From Cymbomonas tetramitiformis (Eukaryota; Chlorophyta; Pyramimonadophyceae; Pyramimonadales; Pyramimonadaceae), in NCBI GenBank assembly GCA_001247695.2, contig LGRX02025776.1, positions 1-64,000 of the forward strand: DNA of 64,000 nt, written 5' to 3'. A program made the position numbers and the translations under genes. This document shows positions 1 through 10,859 of the stretch, one piece after another; position 1 is the first letter of the stretch; every line of letters begins with the position of its first letter. Under the pieces are notes generated by a model. The model did not search any database. It was not told the origin of the DNA and was given only the letters and a program-made list of their open reading frames with translations.

Positions 1-59
1 CGGGTACGGGGGCGGGACCCAAGTAGGGGCCAAGGGGCGCAATCCTGCCCTGTCGCTTT

Positions 60-2176
60 GTGCCCACGGCAGGTAAACCTTCTCCGTGGGCACCGTCGAA
101 GCCGTCGAGGGAAGCCATGACCGTGTGGTTACGTGACAATCTGAGCGCACCAAAATCATGGGGGCCACTGGCTCAGAAGCTTATGCAACTGAAGGCTAAC
201 GAGAATTTCATTCCTCGAAGATTGAAGGCGGCATTGGGCATCACGGCGATGACTTCAGGAGTTTTGCCTGTTCTCTCGAGCTGGTCTGGTCGGGATGGGC
301 TCGTGGAAAGGCCTTTGCACGCGGATTATGTTGGGGAGATATGCTCCATCGTTCGTGAGGTTGTCAGCCCTACAATTCTTCTGAAGGTAAACCTCTCCCT
401 ACAATTCTTTTGAAGGTCCAACACCCCGCCCCGACGGGGGCGGGGTGCTTCCCTGATTTAGTACCCACGTGGCCATAGCAGGTCCGCATTTATATTGTAC
501 CCATACGATTTCTTTTTGAGATCTGATATTTGCCTTTTCCAGGAAATGCCAGGTCTCATTGAGAGAGTGAAAGTGGTCCTAAAGCTTGGTGAAGATCATA
601 TGTCACCAGCCGATTTGGTGATGATGCAGCATCTCCTTACTCATGTCGTGCCGCAGCTCATGATGTACGGTCCAGCACGTGAGCTATGGATGTTTTGCTT
701 CGAGGACTACTTTGGCCGAATGAAGCGCCAAAACGCGGTCGAGTCCGGTGGCCAGCATCATGAAGAATATAGAGTTGGAGCGCCTCGTAAACCTTTGTCG
801 CGGGTTGAGCGATTTGGCGCGAGGGTCGAGGCCACCTGTATATCCACTCCCCGAACCTTCGCGGGTTTCAATGATGCTGAAATCAGGAGTGGAGCGTCAA
901 GGCAGGGACACACTGCTATCAGACGGTAAGTGATACCGTGCCGCCCCTGTTGAGTCAACATGCCGGACCCGTCGGTCCTAGATCCCGCCCCGGCCCCGCC
1001 CCATGTATTGCAGTTCGATTTCATGCTAGCTACAATCTTAAAATAAAGTTCGATATTTTGGGCTTCAGATACCATTAAGGACATCAAATCCTGGCTGCTG
1101 CTTCATTTTGATTGGTTTGCCGAACTTCGACATCAGTTTGAATTGGCTGCAGCACGCATCAGGGCGGAAAATCAGCGATCTCGACGGTTTGTACCCACAC
1201 TTGCATCACTTTTACAGCCTGTCGCGCTCGCTACTCGTCCTTTGTTGGAACCATCGGACGTCCCCGTGGGGACGGCACGTTGGACCGGCACGGGACCCGC
1301 ATCGGACTAATGTCTTCACCTGATTCACAAAACAGGTTACATCAACAACGTGTCCGTCGGCAACGACTTGCTGGAAACCCCGTTGCCCCGTTGCGTCTGG
1401 TAGAGCCTACCTTCGAGGACGCCAGCACGTGGAGGAAGGAGCCCAACCCCCATGGCGAAGGAATGGTCGTGAAACAATTTTCCACGGAAGAGATCAACTT
1501 CATTACCTCGCCACCGCCACGACTTTTGTGGTACAGTTATGTAAAGGTTGGACGTAGCATGTTCAGAGCTCGTGATCTGGACCATGATAAGGCGAGTATG
1601 CAGCGATACATGCTTGTGAAGTTCAGAGATATCTTTGTTGGACACAAAATGGTTGACGGCATTCGCACTCCCCAATACGAAAACCAGGACTGGTGCGTGC
1701 CCCCATCCCGCCCTCACCCTGGCCTAATGGGGATCACATGTTGCCCTTGTTGTATTCGTTCAGTTTATCTAGGCGATCTCCATTTTCACCCAGAATTATA
1801 CTGATGAATCAGGTACGCGGAGTTGCTGGATGTCTTCAAGATGTCGATCCACGGCCACGACCCATTCATTTTTGTGAAAGTCGGGTGGTTTCCTCAAGAG
1901 GCCGCTGTCGCTGACCCCATCAGCCAGACCGTATTTCTACGTACCGACTTGCCATGGGCCACGAAGGATTCTGTTATCCGAGCTGAAGAAATTGAGTCCC
2001 AGGTTTGCATCGTGCCAATACCGTGGCTGCCTAAGCGGTTAGCAATCACACCCTCGAACCGCCGCCGACTGCCTATGGGAATCAGAGAGAAGCCCGGTAT
2101 ATTGGCGGTGGTTCTGGACCGGACCGTTGACTTTGTTGGTGAAGTTGCTGACGATGAAGACAACCACGCCGCTTGA
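60..2176 (+). pseudogene. TNP2-type CACTA transposase, C-terminal half, decayed
   Basis: Several exons in order resemble the part of a plant-type CACTA transposase that follows the catalytic TNP2 region. The first (60-386) ends at a GT donor. The next begins after a CAG at 540 and carries a DUF4218-like stretch (HLLTHVVPQLMMYGPARELW ... FEDYFG). A third lies near 1072-1240. The last two (1320-1694 and about 1814-2176) are DUF4216-like, with FVKVGWFPQEAAVADP. The minus-strand copy at 34.4-39.9 kb has the same blocks in the same order, which supports this reading. A one-base frameshift near 740-750 separates FEDYFGRMKRQNA from ASMMKNIELERL, so this copy is probably dead. DUF4218 and DUF4216 are known companions of the TNP2 transposase domain; exon edges are my inference. 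Confidence 0.6.
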
Positions 2177-2183
2177 AGCATGG

Positions 2184-3730
2184 ACCTCGGTCGTACCCAC
2201 GCTGGACCCGTCGTGGACCCGCCCTGGACCCGCACTGGACCCGCTTTGGACCTATCGGGGATGATATTACTAGTATGCTAGCAACCGTTTCTTACCGACA
2301 AAACTTGTAACATATGTACAGTGTAAATATTTTTACGGGTCCGTGCGGGGTCCATGCGAGGTCCACGCATCACCTTCCCCGTGCGGTATATTTGTCACAT
2401 GGACTCCACTTAATAACCGCATGGACCTGCCGAATAATCGTATGGACCCACAAAATAATAATCACCACGCAACCCATGTCGGGTGCGCCACCCCACGGGT
2501 CCATGCGAGGTCCACACATCACCTTCCCCGTGCACCCTATCTCGGGTGCGCCACCCCACGGGTCCATGCGAGGTCCACGCATCACCTTCCCCGCGCACCC
2601 CAGCCATCTCGGGTGCTCCACCCCACGGGTCCATGCGAGGTCCACGCATCGCCTTCCCCGTGCAGTCCATCTCGGGTGCTCCACCCACTAGTCCATGCGG
2701 GGTCCATGCGAGGTCCACGCATCACCTTCTGCTGGCCACATGTGGTGCACCTGGGTCCATGCAGAGGTCCACGCCCTTCATGCGAGGTCCACGCATCGCC
2801 TTCACCCGCAATCACATGCCGGGTGCGCCACCCCACGGGTCCATGCGAGGTCCACGCATCGCCTTCCCCGTGCAGTCCATCTTGGGTGCGCCCCCCACTG
2901 GTCCATGCGGGGTCCATGCGGGGTCCACGCATCGCCTTCACCACGCAACCCATGCCGGGTGCGCCACACCACGGGTCCATGCGAGGTCCACGCATCGCCT
3001 TCCCCGCGCAGTCTATCTCGGGTGTGCCACCCTACGGGTCCATGCGGGGCCCATGCTGGGTCCATGCGAGGTCCACGCATCGCCTTCACCACGCACTCCA
3101 TCTCGGGTGCGCCACTCCCGGGTCCATGCGGGGTCCATGCGAGGTCCACGCATCGCCTCCCCCGTGCAGTCCATCTCGAGTGCTCCACCCATGGGTCCAT
3201 GCGGGGTCCACGCGGGGTCCACGCGGGGTCCATATATGGTCCGTACGGTTGGGCGCCTATCGGAGGTTTTGGTCCGTGCTGAACTTAACGGGTCCAACCT
3301 GGGTCCGAGCGATCATGTTTGGTCCAGGGTCGGTCCGGGGTCGGTCCGGGGTCGGTCCAGGGTCGGCCCATGCACCACATGCTGCCTTAAAGCATGGCCA
3401 TACGGGTCCATGCGAGGTCCCCCACGCTAGCGGCGAGGAATCCGTGGTGAGATTTCGATGGACACATGGACCCCACATGGACCGACGAAACACCGCATGG
3501 ACCCATGGTGAAATGTCGCATGGACCGAGAAATCAGTGGTACCACGTTTGGGACCCACCCCGGACCGATAGGGATTTTTGGACCAATCTAGTGGTAAAAA
3601 CCCGAAGGCTTCATCGACGGGTCCATGTGATCCATTTTTCACGGGTCCATGTGGGGTCCATGTGGTCCCTACGGGTCCATATGGGGTCCATGCGGGGTCC
3701 CTATTGGTCCCGGGACCGCATGGACCCGCC
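2184..3730. repeat. GGTCCATGCG tandem/subterminal array
   Basis: Irregular tandem array built on the core GGTCCATGCGAGGTCCACGC. Units of roughly 65-70 bp between 2343 and 3240 alternate with a spacer reading CCCGTGCAGTCCATCTCGG. Beyond 3300 the array degrades to GGTCGGTCCGGGG runs, and the motif appears on the opposite strand (catggaccc) around 3460-3530 and 3715-3730. The absence of stops in several frames makes long spurious reading frames on both strands; I do not believe any of them. Position beside a CACTA transposase suggests transposase-binding subterminal repeats. Confidence 0.75.
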
Positions 3731-5389
3731 CTTATTTGGTAGGGATATTCCCAGGTGTTGGTTCGGCAAGAAGCCAATAACTGCTTATCGACGACATCAC
3801 TATCCGCATTCTCCTCCTCACCGAGAACTCTAATCAAGTTCGTCATCCAGGGAAGCCTTTTATGAACGGCTGGGTGGGTTTCGTCTGCGAGAGCAATCAG
3901 CGCTGCTTAGTCAGATTGCCCATGCTTAGACGCCAAAAAGCAATCACAGAATTGTACGCAACTTAACATCTACGGACCTGTAGGTGTTGCTTCCTTGACG
4001 TAGTAACACAAGACAAAGCACTCCATGCGGTTGGCGTAGTCCCGTGGCGCAACGCCAGATTCCAAGGCCATCATGTTCGATCTGCTCAAAGGTTTCGCCC
4101 AGAACATCTTTTCTGCGTTCCCATGGCAAAACTGCTTGGCGGCTTCGAAGAACTCGTGGTGTTGTTGGAAGCCACAGAAACATCCCCCTACCCAATCATC
4201 ACACGTGGTCAAAGTGTTGAAGTTTTGTAGGAATTGCTTGAACTCTCCTGCTAAGAGAGGTTTCGGGATCCATCTCTTGTTCGAGTCCAGAGCATACTCG
4301 CAATCCATAATGAAACCGGTAAATGGAAGCCTGGGAAGAGTCGTGAAGGAATCAGGTGATGTGGGCTCCAGCAGAAGGTCCTTCTTGTAAACCAGTTGCG
4401 GAATCTTGTGAGTGTAGAAGTAGCCGTCATCATCGTCGACTTGCTGGCCCTCAGGAACGTTTGACAATATTCGATAAGTCACACCTGTGTGCAATGTAAA
4501 CGATTAGTAATTACATAGCTACGGTGCACAAATGGAATATGAAACCGAGATACGCACCTGGAAGATCCTTTAGGAGGTTTTCCGCAGTCGATGCTGTCGT
4601 CGAACCGATTTTCAGCAACACAGCGCTCTCGATATTATTCCAGTAGAACTTTATATCCGCCGGAATGTCTTTGATCAGTTTCTCTATCTTCGCCTCGTGC
4701 CGTTTTTTGTCTTTGCTTGCTTGTTTGTTCATATTGAAATTTCCGGTTCTCCTGCTCGTTCTTGCAGGAGACCTTCGGGGGCACCACTCCCGCCTGGTAC
4801 AGTTGTAAACAAACCCCGTTGTTAATTGAACGCGCAAGCCGATATGAGAAAATCAGATATCGTGAAGGACGACCAGAGGGCGCAACTTAGGTAAATTACC
4901 TTCAGTAATGTACGTATTTCTCTCTCATCCCCAGCCCCTGGGAAATAGTTACAAAACTTCTTCCAGTCGTGTTCTGGGTTGGGAAACGTAAAGCTGTCAA
5001 GCTTCTTTTGCAGCGTAATGATTTCGCCATCCAGCTCACCGTAGGTCATCTTACGATCCCAGAACTTCGACTCGGGAGCATTGGGATCCACGACAGCATC
5101 CACTGGTTTCCTTTCCTTAGGTATGGGATACCCATCTTCATCCAGGTAAGGAATGAAGCAGGGTGCATCTAGCTCGTATCTGTCGTTTACGAACCCTTCC
5201 GGTTGTGTTTTCAGAAAGAGCTGCATAGAATGCCGGTTTTTCTTGAGAAAGTTCAGTTGCCGGTAGGCCGGTGTCGATTCCAAGGAGTTTTTTTTTTTTA
5301 ATATGTTGAATCGTTCATGAGCGTCTGGGGCAAGCAGCATTAGGTTCTCTCGAACATTGTTGAGAGTCTTGATCTCGGCGATACGGTTG

Positions 5390-5589
5390 TGTGGGATATA
5401 TATATAGTGCCGACTATATATTGAGGTGGTGAGAATACAGAATGCTTACACTTAAGATAACATAAGAAGTGACGTTAGATTGAGTGTCGCTCGGCTTAAG
5501 CCCGAAACCCTGAACCTGTGACAGCCGTACTGTACGGAGTACTAGTACAGACAGAGGACTGTGACACACACGGGGTGTCACATCCAGCA
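5390..5589 (-). repeat. 3' LTR of TR-GAG-1
   Basis: On the minus strand it begins TGCTGGATGTGACACC and ends ATATATCCCACA. It is nearly identical to 8480-8674 and to the LTRs at 47,124-47,319 and 53,534-53,729. It differs from its partner by a slightly longer TA run near 5396-5404 and scattered substitutions. Confidence 0.92.
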
Positions 5590-5805
5590 CACCACCCTGT
5601 ACTATTACGGAGGAAGAGTTAGGGTGGCACAGGCAGTTTGTTAGGTGAAACAAACCACACCATCTCAAGCGGTGGAAACAAATTTCTAGTGGGGGCCTGT
5701 GCTCTTGGCCAGGGCGGTCCCAAATCTCTAGCTAGCACTATACACTGAAGGCTGTTGTGCCCGTGATACAGATCTAGTGGTGCTACTAGGCTTCTGACAG
5801 CAACT

Positions 5806-8088
5806 CTAGCCACCTTTAAAGTGGTCCACAGAGCAGAGTTCACAAAGATTGCAGGTGTTGTAGTTCTCAAATTGGAAGTCCAGATTGCAGATGCCGAAGC
5901 CGTCAGAGTCCAGATTGAAGATGTCGTAGAAGTCAGTCGGCCCAGTGTCCAGAAGGTCGGGGTCAGTGAAGTAGCCCACTGTGCCATTCTGATAACCAGA
6001 GCAGTCACCGTACACCACCGACGGTGGAGCAATCTCCACATCACAAAGTACAGTGGCGGTGACGGTGTCGATCATGGCGATGCTCACACACAGAAACAAA
6101 GCGGGGATAGCTGCTGCCGTGAGGAATGCGCCGATTGAAGGTGTCCGTACACCACCAACCCGTGGAGCGGGTGGTGGGACGGCATCATGCAAGTCCCCGT
6201 CGTCAGACTCCGTGTCAGCCACGCTGGCCGAATCATGCGTGGAAGAAATGTACGGAGGCAGGGGGTTGAAGGATTGAAGTGAGACCTGCGGCTCGGGCTC
6301 GAAGAAGCCCAATTTTACAGACATGTTGTCCATAAAGGACTGCTCGAAGGGCGGCTCACCGTCAGCGAACTGCTTCGGGTAAATTAACGCGTCGCTCTCG
6401 GTCTCGATCGCCACCTCCGGCTCATGCTCCACGACGGCATCGCCGATCACGGAGGGTGTGGCCGAACCGAAGTGCACCATTGGAAAGTGCTGAGTGTCAG
6501 ATTCAGCACCACCAGCCACCTGCTTGAGCTCGCGGAGAGCGGTGCGCGCCTCGTGCACGCGGGTAGCAAGGAGTGAGGGTTGGGTGGGCGTCAATCCCGC
6601 GTACTGTGCTCGGAGCCCCACGTCAATGTCCTCGGAGAACGTGAAGGGCTCCTCGTCCTGCCGAACCAAGGGATGGTCATGTTGGGCACAGAGTCGAGCA
6701 AAGGCCGTGTCGTCCTCAGTGTCGAAGGCAGTCTGGAAGGCGGACACGAGACCGTCGGCGTCGTCGGCTTGCTCAACCACGCACTTGTCGCACTCGATGT
6801 CGGCGGTGGGACAATTCGCGGAGTCATGCCAAAACCCCGGAGGGCAACGGACACACTCCGGAACGAAGGCTTTGGAGAGGACGTGGAAGGAGACGGAGTG
6901 CATGCCGTAGTTCTTCTTGTCGCCGTTGTGGCGTCGGACGCCTTGCGGCCAATTCCCGTCCTTGGGAAGGGGCGAAGCGGCGAAGCGGTGCTTCAAATCA
7001 CGCCTCCGGCCGTGAAACTTCCCATCCACCCGACGGTTCTGGCGGTCACGCCAGGAGGAGGGTGGAAAATGCACACCTGGCTTGCCAGTAGGCTTGCCCG
7101 TAGTCGGAGCCGGCCACCTAGTCGTCGTCTCGTCGTGCGCGTCCTCGTCGGAGAGCGTCGCAAGAACCTTGTTGGCGGCGTCGATGTGGAACTGAAACTC
7201 CCGAATCAGGGCCTTCACGTCAACGTCGGACGGTTGGCCAGAATACAGGATGTTCTTGTCCGTGAGGGGCACGTGCTTCCGCTTGCCGGCGTTGGCGTCC
7301 CAAATCTCGAGGACGTGGGCGTAGATGTCCTCAAGGTCCACCTTGGCTAACTCAACGTCGAGCCGAAGCGGCGTGATGACCTTGTCGTAGAATTCGGTCG
7401 TGTCGAGTGAAGCCAGAAGCTGTCTCTTCGCCATCATCTCGTCGAGAGGTCCAGAAGGCCCGTTGCCAATAGCCGTAAGGCAGGCGTCAAAGTCCTGGAT
7501 AAGTGGATCGGGGTCCTTCTCGGAGTTGAAGAAGATAGAGCAAAGCTCCTCGTAGTGCTCAAGAGGTCGGACCACGCGAGGGATCAACCTCTTGGTGACC
7601 TCGAGGAGGGCACGCTTGCCATCCTGAGGCGAAGCCCGTCCCGAGGCATCAACCCAACGCCGCGCGGGTGAATTCGGAGAGGTCAACGATGTCAAAGTCG
7701 ATAAGAGAATAGCGTTGAAGATGGCGTGGACCTCCTTCGTCGCGTCCGCCAGATCAAAAAGAGCGGCGTTGGTGGGGTCCTTCTGCTCGAACGCGCGCTG
7801 CAAGGACTTCACAATGGACGTCCAGAGCGTGTTGCGGTTCGACTCATCGCCTCGGAAGGTCTCGTCCTTGGAGCCCAAGGCGTTGTGAGAGATCCTCTTG
7901 ATGATGTCCACGTCCCAAGTGGAATTTTGGATGGCCGTAGCACGAGTCCGGTCCGCAGCCGTGAGGGCAACACCGGGAGAATCCGGTGTCGGCCTGTAAC
8001 GAGAGCCGACGTCGCGTGAAAAAATCGTGTCTAGTCTAATGCGGTTGTTGGCCCCCAAGGGAGGCGTGGCGTGAGAATTTACACTCAT
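5806..8088 (-). CDS. Gag-like protein with zinc knuckle and C-terminal membrane segment (TR-GAG-1)
   Basis: Open frame of 760 codons. I start it at the ATG giving MSVNSHATPP because the same ATG and context occur at 53,139 in TR-GAG-2; the frame is open further upstream. Residues 1 to about 330 are helical and Gag-like (TLWTSIVKSLQRAFEQKDP, LLEVTKRLIP, DPLIQDFDACL). Near residues 410-425 lies CVRCPPGFWHDSANC, a CX2CX5HX4C variant of the retroviral/copia CCHC knuckle, expected to bind nucleic acid. A strongly hydrophobic run near residues 655-680 (AAAIPALFLCVSIAM) looks like a membrane span. It is followed by about 75 residues rich in Asp, Tyr and Asn that end in a Cys pair cluster (CNLCELC). 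Capsid assembly is the family role; the membrane segment is unusual for Gag. This copy has no stop or frameshift and may be functional. Confidence 0.8.
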   Translation of the reverse strand: MSVNSHATPPLGANNRIRLDTIFSRDVGSRYRPTPDSPGVALTAADRTRATAIQNSTWDVDIIKRISHNALGSKDETFRGDESNRNTLWTSIVKSLQRAFEQKDPTNAALFDLADATKEVHAIFNAILLSTLTSLTSPNSPARRWVDASGRASPQDGKRALLEVTKRLIPRVVRPLEHYEELCSIFFNSEKDPDPLIQDFDACLTAIGNGPSGPLDEMMAKRQLLASLDTTEFYDKVITPLRLDVELAKVDLEDIYAHVLEIWDANAGKRKHVPLTDKNILYSGQPSDVDVKALIREFQFHIDAANKVLATLSDEDAHDETTTRWPAPTTGKPTGKPGVHFPPSSWRDRQNRRVDGKFHGRRRDLKHRFAASPLPKDGNWPQGVRRHNGDKKNYGMHSVSFHVLSKAFVPECVRCPPGFWHDSANCPTADIECDKCVVEQADDADGLVSAFQTAFDTEDDTAFARLCAQHDHPLVRQDEEPFTFSEDIDVGLRAQYAGLTPTQPSLLATRVHEARTALRELKQVAGGAESDTQHFPMVHFGSATPSVIGDAVVEHEPEVAIETESDALIYPKQFADGEPPFEQSFMDNMSVKLGFFEPEPQVSLQSFNPLPPYISSTHDSASVADTESDDGDLHDAVPPPAPRVGGVRTPSIGAFLTAAAIPALFLCVSIAMIDTVTATVLCDVEIAPPSVVYGDCSGYQNGTVGYFTDPDLLDTGPTDFYDIFNLDSDGFGICNLDFQFENYNTCNLCELCSVDHFKGG

Positions 8089-8458
8089 ATTGAAGATCCA
8101 GTAGGTGGGAGCGTCGGGGTAGGGCCGATGTCGGAGAATACAGAAAAGTGATGGTTTAGAGCCGTAAGATGCAGTGTCGGAGCGGATAATTAAGGAAGCC
8201 GTAACTGTGAAATTGTAAGATCGTAACGCGGCGGCCAAGGAATCTCACGACAAAAATTGATCAAGTGTCAGTCGAGTAAAATCCATCGCGGACAATACAA
8301 ATTAATCCCAGGTAGGCGAACGCTGCAGCGATACCAAATTTAATCCGCCCGTAAACTAGCTCTCGACCGCAACTGCGAAAATCACGACATCAAATTGGGC
8401 CCCCAACGCCCCACCAAGCGGAGTGGCTTAGCCACTCATGCAATCAAAAGTAGTGGAA

Positions 8459-8479
8459 GGTGCCTGGCGCACCATAACC
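8459..8479 (-). promoter_or_regulatory. Candidate primer-binding site of TR-GAG-1
   Basis: Directly inside the 5' LTR on the minus strand: GGTTA then TGGTGCGCCAGGCACC. TGG at the start would pair with a tRNA CCA end. The same sequence is kept at 53,513-53,533 in TR-GAG-2. I cannot name the tRNA. Confidence 0.55.
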
Positions 8480-8674
8480 TGTGGGATATATAGTGCCGAC
8501 TATATACTGAGGTGCTGAAACACAGAATGCTTACACTTAAGATAACATAAGAAGTGAAGTTAGATTGAGTGTCGCTCGGCTTAAGCCCGAAACCCTGAAC
8601 CTGTGACAGCCGTACTGTACGGAGTACTAGTACAGACAGAGGACTGTGACACACACGGGGTGTCACATCCAGCA
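8480..8674 (-). repeat. 5' LTR of TR-GAG-1
   Basis: Partner of the repeat at 5390-5589. It is followed on the minus strand by GGTTATGGTGCGCCAGG, the candidate primer-binding site. It contains an inverted-repeat cluster around gtactgtacggagtactagt that is present in all four copies. Confidence 0.92.
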
Positions 8675-10335
8675 GGTTGATCATATCTTTGACCGTGTAC
8701 TTCTTTTCGATGACGGCTTCGTCGACGAGCTCAGTGATCTCACGTAAGTGTCCTTCGGTCAAGGGGGCCCAGGTATCATAGAACCCCTTCGGCAGATCAT
8801 GGTAGACGATCGGCTTTCCGGATGTGGGGTCCCATTTAGTCTGCTTGGTCGTTGGTGCGTTGAGGTCAGTTGTGCCGGTCGACATACCGCCTGAACGTTT
8901 ACGTTTGGGCTTTCTGCGAGATGCCCCAACCGTGGCGGTGTCTCCGTGTCGTCTTCATCGTCCGGGTCACCGCCCTCTAGCGCCCCTGCACCGTGGGCCT
9001 CCATCACTGAAAGCGAAAACATGAAATACCAAATCGTTAGTTAGCTACTGCAAACACCTCAGAGCAAAAATAATGACAATAATGTCGAGAAGGGATTCAC
9101 AAAAAATGGCAAGCACCTCTCTGAAGTTGTCCGAACAAAGAGTGCGATTGCACCGCGATAGACCAAGCAGACCAATGCGTGTTCTTCTGGTCTTTATTCA
9201 GCTTCTGGTGATTGAACACCTGCGTCTTCAGCGCCATTTCGAAGTTGAAATCCAAGTTCTGCTTCGGCGGCACCTGACCGTATTTCAAGTGCTCAAACGC
9301 CTTCATTCCAACGTCTCTCTCGTTGGGTTATTCGGCCATCAGTTTCTCCACGTGCCTTCGCATGCCAAGAATGATCTCCGTGATGTTGCGGTGCTTCATG
9401 TAGGCGTCAATGTTGTTCTGCTTATTCCCAAGCTGCGTGCGCAAACGAATTGCACGGATCATGACTATAGCCGAGAAGCTGGCCGACCGTAAAACCTCCC
9501 TAAACACTTGAGTATGTAAGCCCTGAGAAGCACCTGAGAAAACTGGCATGAGTGAGACACACCTGATTCATTTCGAGGGCGCTCAAGTTCATGAAGAGAC
9601 GGCATTCGATGAACTGAAACGCTTCCGTTCGATTTGCATGGTTCGCGTGCTTTGCTTCATCCGCCTTGACGCAGCGACGCTTTGCCTCCAGCAAATGCTG
9701 ATGTCCAAAGCAGATGAATCTGTAGAACAACAAAGAAAGTGTAAGTTGGAACATATCTGCATGCATCCATCAATGCATCCATCAATGGGTCTTACTTGTA
9801 TCTGCCTTTTCCGATGTCCGCCCAAACGAATGTATCTGGGTTGGTGCTCGTTGGATCATTCTGATTCTCCATGACAGCAATCAGGGCTGGAGATCCCGAA
9901 CCGGTGTGTGGGTTCCAGTACATCATTTCGGCAATAGCCTGGGCGTGATGTTCGTCCAGTGGTCGAGGGCGATACGCTCCTTCTGCATCAAAGATGTGCT
10001 GGATGGGGATTCTCCACGATGTCGCACATGGATTATTACCTGTCGACCAACTTATGCATGTCATCGATTTCCCTGATGGCCCACAGAAGCAACGTATGCT
10101 TGGTTTTAGTAATGCACATACACCGTCAAAAAAGCAATGGTCGTATAAGTAAATCTCAGGAGGGAAGATGCCTGCTTGCGAATGACAGCCTGTTTTTTTT
10201 GCTCCTCTGCCTCGGTTTCTTCGGCGGTCTTCGGAGTCTTTGAAGGGGACACAATCTCCTCAACATCCTGCTCCATGATGAATGCAGCAGGATGGCGCTG
10301 CGGAGTTCTAGCTGCAGGAGATACAAGGCCCGCTG

Positions 10336-10540
10336 ATGGGAGACGGCTTGCCGCTAATGGCCCTGGAGCAGGGCTTGCCCCTGATGGCCCTGGAGCAGGG
10401 CTTGCCCCTGATGGACCTGCACCTGCAGGGCTTGCCCCTGATGGCCCTGGAGCAGGGCATGCCCCTGATGGCCCTGGAGCAAGGCTTGCCCCTGATGGCC
10501 CTGGAGCAGGGCTTGCCCCTGATGGCCCTGGAGAGCTTGC
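10336..10540 (-). repeat. 27-bp coding minisatellite (Gly-Pro-Ser-Gly-Ala-Ser-Pro-Ala-Pro)
   Basis: About seven tandem copies of a 27-bp unit lie inside the first exon of the gene at 3970-10,857. On the minus strand they encode GPSGASPAP repeats with small variants (SLAP, ACPAP). The frame is kept through the array, which suggests it once evolved as coding sequence. Confidence 0.8.
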
Positions 10541-10859
10541 TGCAGAGAGTCTTCGAGATTCGTTACGAGTGACAGGTGAAGTTACAATTGAAGGAGGTGG
10601 AGCCGTTTTTGGAAATGGTAGTATACGACCCGTGTCGTCTCCACCAGCGCCCTCTTCGCCCGCAGCGGCCTTGCCTATATCATCAGTGCCTGCATCAGCA
10701 ACGGGCACGTCTGAACATTCATGACCTAAGATGGAGAGCGAAAGAGGCTGGGCTGTTATAAGCTCACCGCCTTCAACAACTGGTTGCGTTGGAACCTCGG
10801 CTTCATAAGGCCCCTCACTATCGGAATTAAAGTAGACACAAGGCTGAGGTCGCTGGCAC

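Larger units (their letters stand above)
1..3830 (+). mobile_element. CACTA-like (En/Spm) DNA transposon 1, right-hand part
   Basis: The element enters from the left edge of the window. It holds the C-terminal half of a TNP2-type transposase (60-2176), then a long array of GGTCCATGCG-type repeats (2184-3730), which I read as the subterminal repeats typical of CACTA elements. The same motif family (GGACCCG/GGTCC) also sits inside its introns, for example at 950-975 and 1250-1310. I could not fix the terminal inverted repeat or a 3-bp target duplication, so the right boundary is approximate. Its closest relative in the window is the minus-strand element at 33-40 kb. Confidence 0.6.
5390..8674 (-). 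mobile_element. TR-GAG-1: complete gag-only LTR retrotransposon
   Basis: Two near-identical direct repeats with TG...CA ends (5390-5589 and 8480-8674) flank one long minus-strand gag gene. The 5-bp target duplication GGTTG is intact on both sides (5385-5389 and 8675-8679). On the minus strand a primer-binding-like sequence follows the 5' LTR (8459-8479), and AGGGTGGTG precedes the 3' LTR. No protease, reverse transcriptase, RNase H or integrase is present, so the element matches the non-autonomous class called TR-GAG in plants. It landed in an exon of the gene at 3970-10,857. Confidence 0.9.
3970..10857 (-). pseudogene. Broken multi-exon gene of unknown function with a ParB-like segment
   Basis: Minus-strand exons read from about 10,857 down to a stop at 3970. 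In order: a Pro/Gly/Ser-rich exon with nine-residue repeats (10,106-10,857); an exon ending HKLVDR, then IPIQHIFDAEGAYRPRPLDE...HAQAIAEMM, which resembles the start of a ParB/sulfiredoxin-like domain (9796-10,100); a helical exon (9563-9719) joined in phase; an exon near 9105-9530; a basic RRKPKRKR-containing exon (about 8675-8930); its continuation at 4900-5384; and 4557-4785 and 3970-4487. Breaks: an LTR element sits inside the exon at 5390-8674, a TAA near 9328 interrupts an otherwise open frame, and the exon at 4557-4785 changes frame near 4720. Removing the LTR element plus one copy of its 5-bp duplication restores the frame (KDMIN-RIAEIK). I do not recognise the family. It could be a host gene or the cargo of an older transposon. 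Confidence 0.55.

Noticed and set aside
2343..3833. Long open frames on both strands of the GGTCCATGCG array (up to 496 codons)
   Set aside because: All frames are periodic translations of the repeat, open on both strands, with no start context or domain. Repeat artefact.
6580..7350. Plus-strand frame of 256 codons opposite the TR-GAG-1 gag gene
   Set aside because: Shadow of the minus-strand gag; the same shadow appears at 48,313-49,317 opposite the paralogue, and the conserved start, knuckle and membrane run are on the minus strand.
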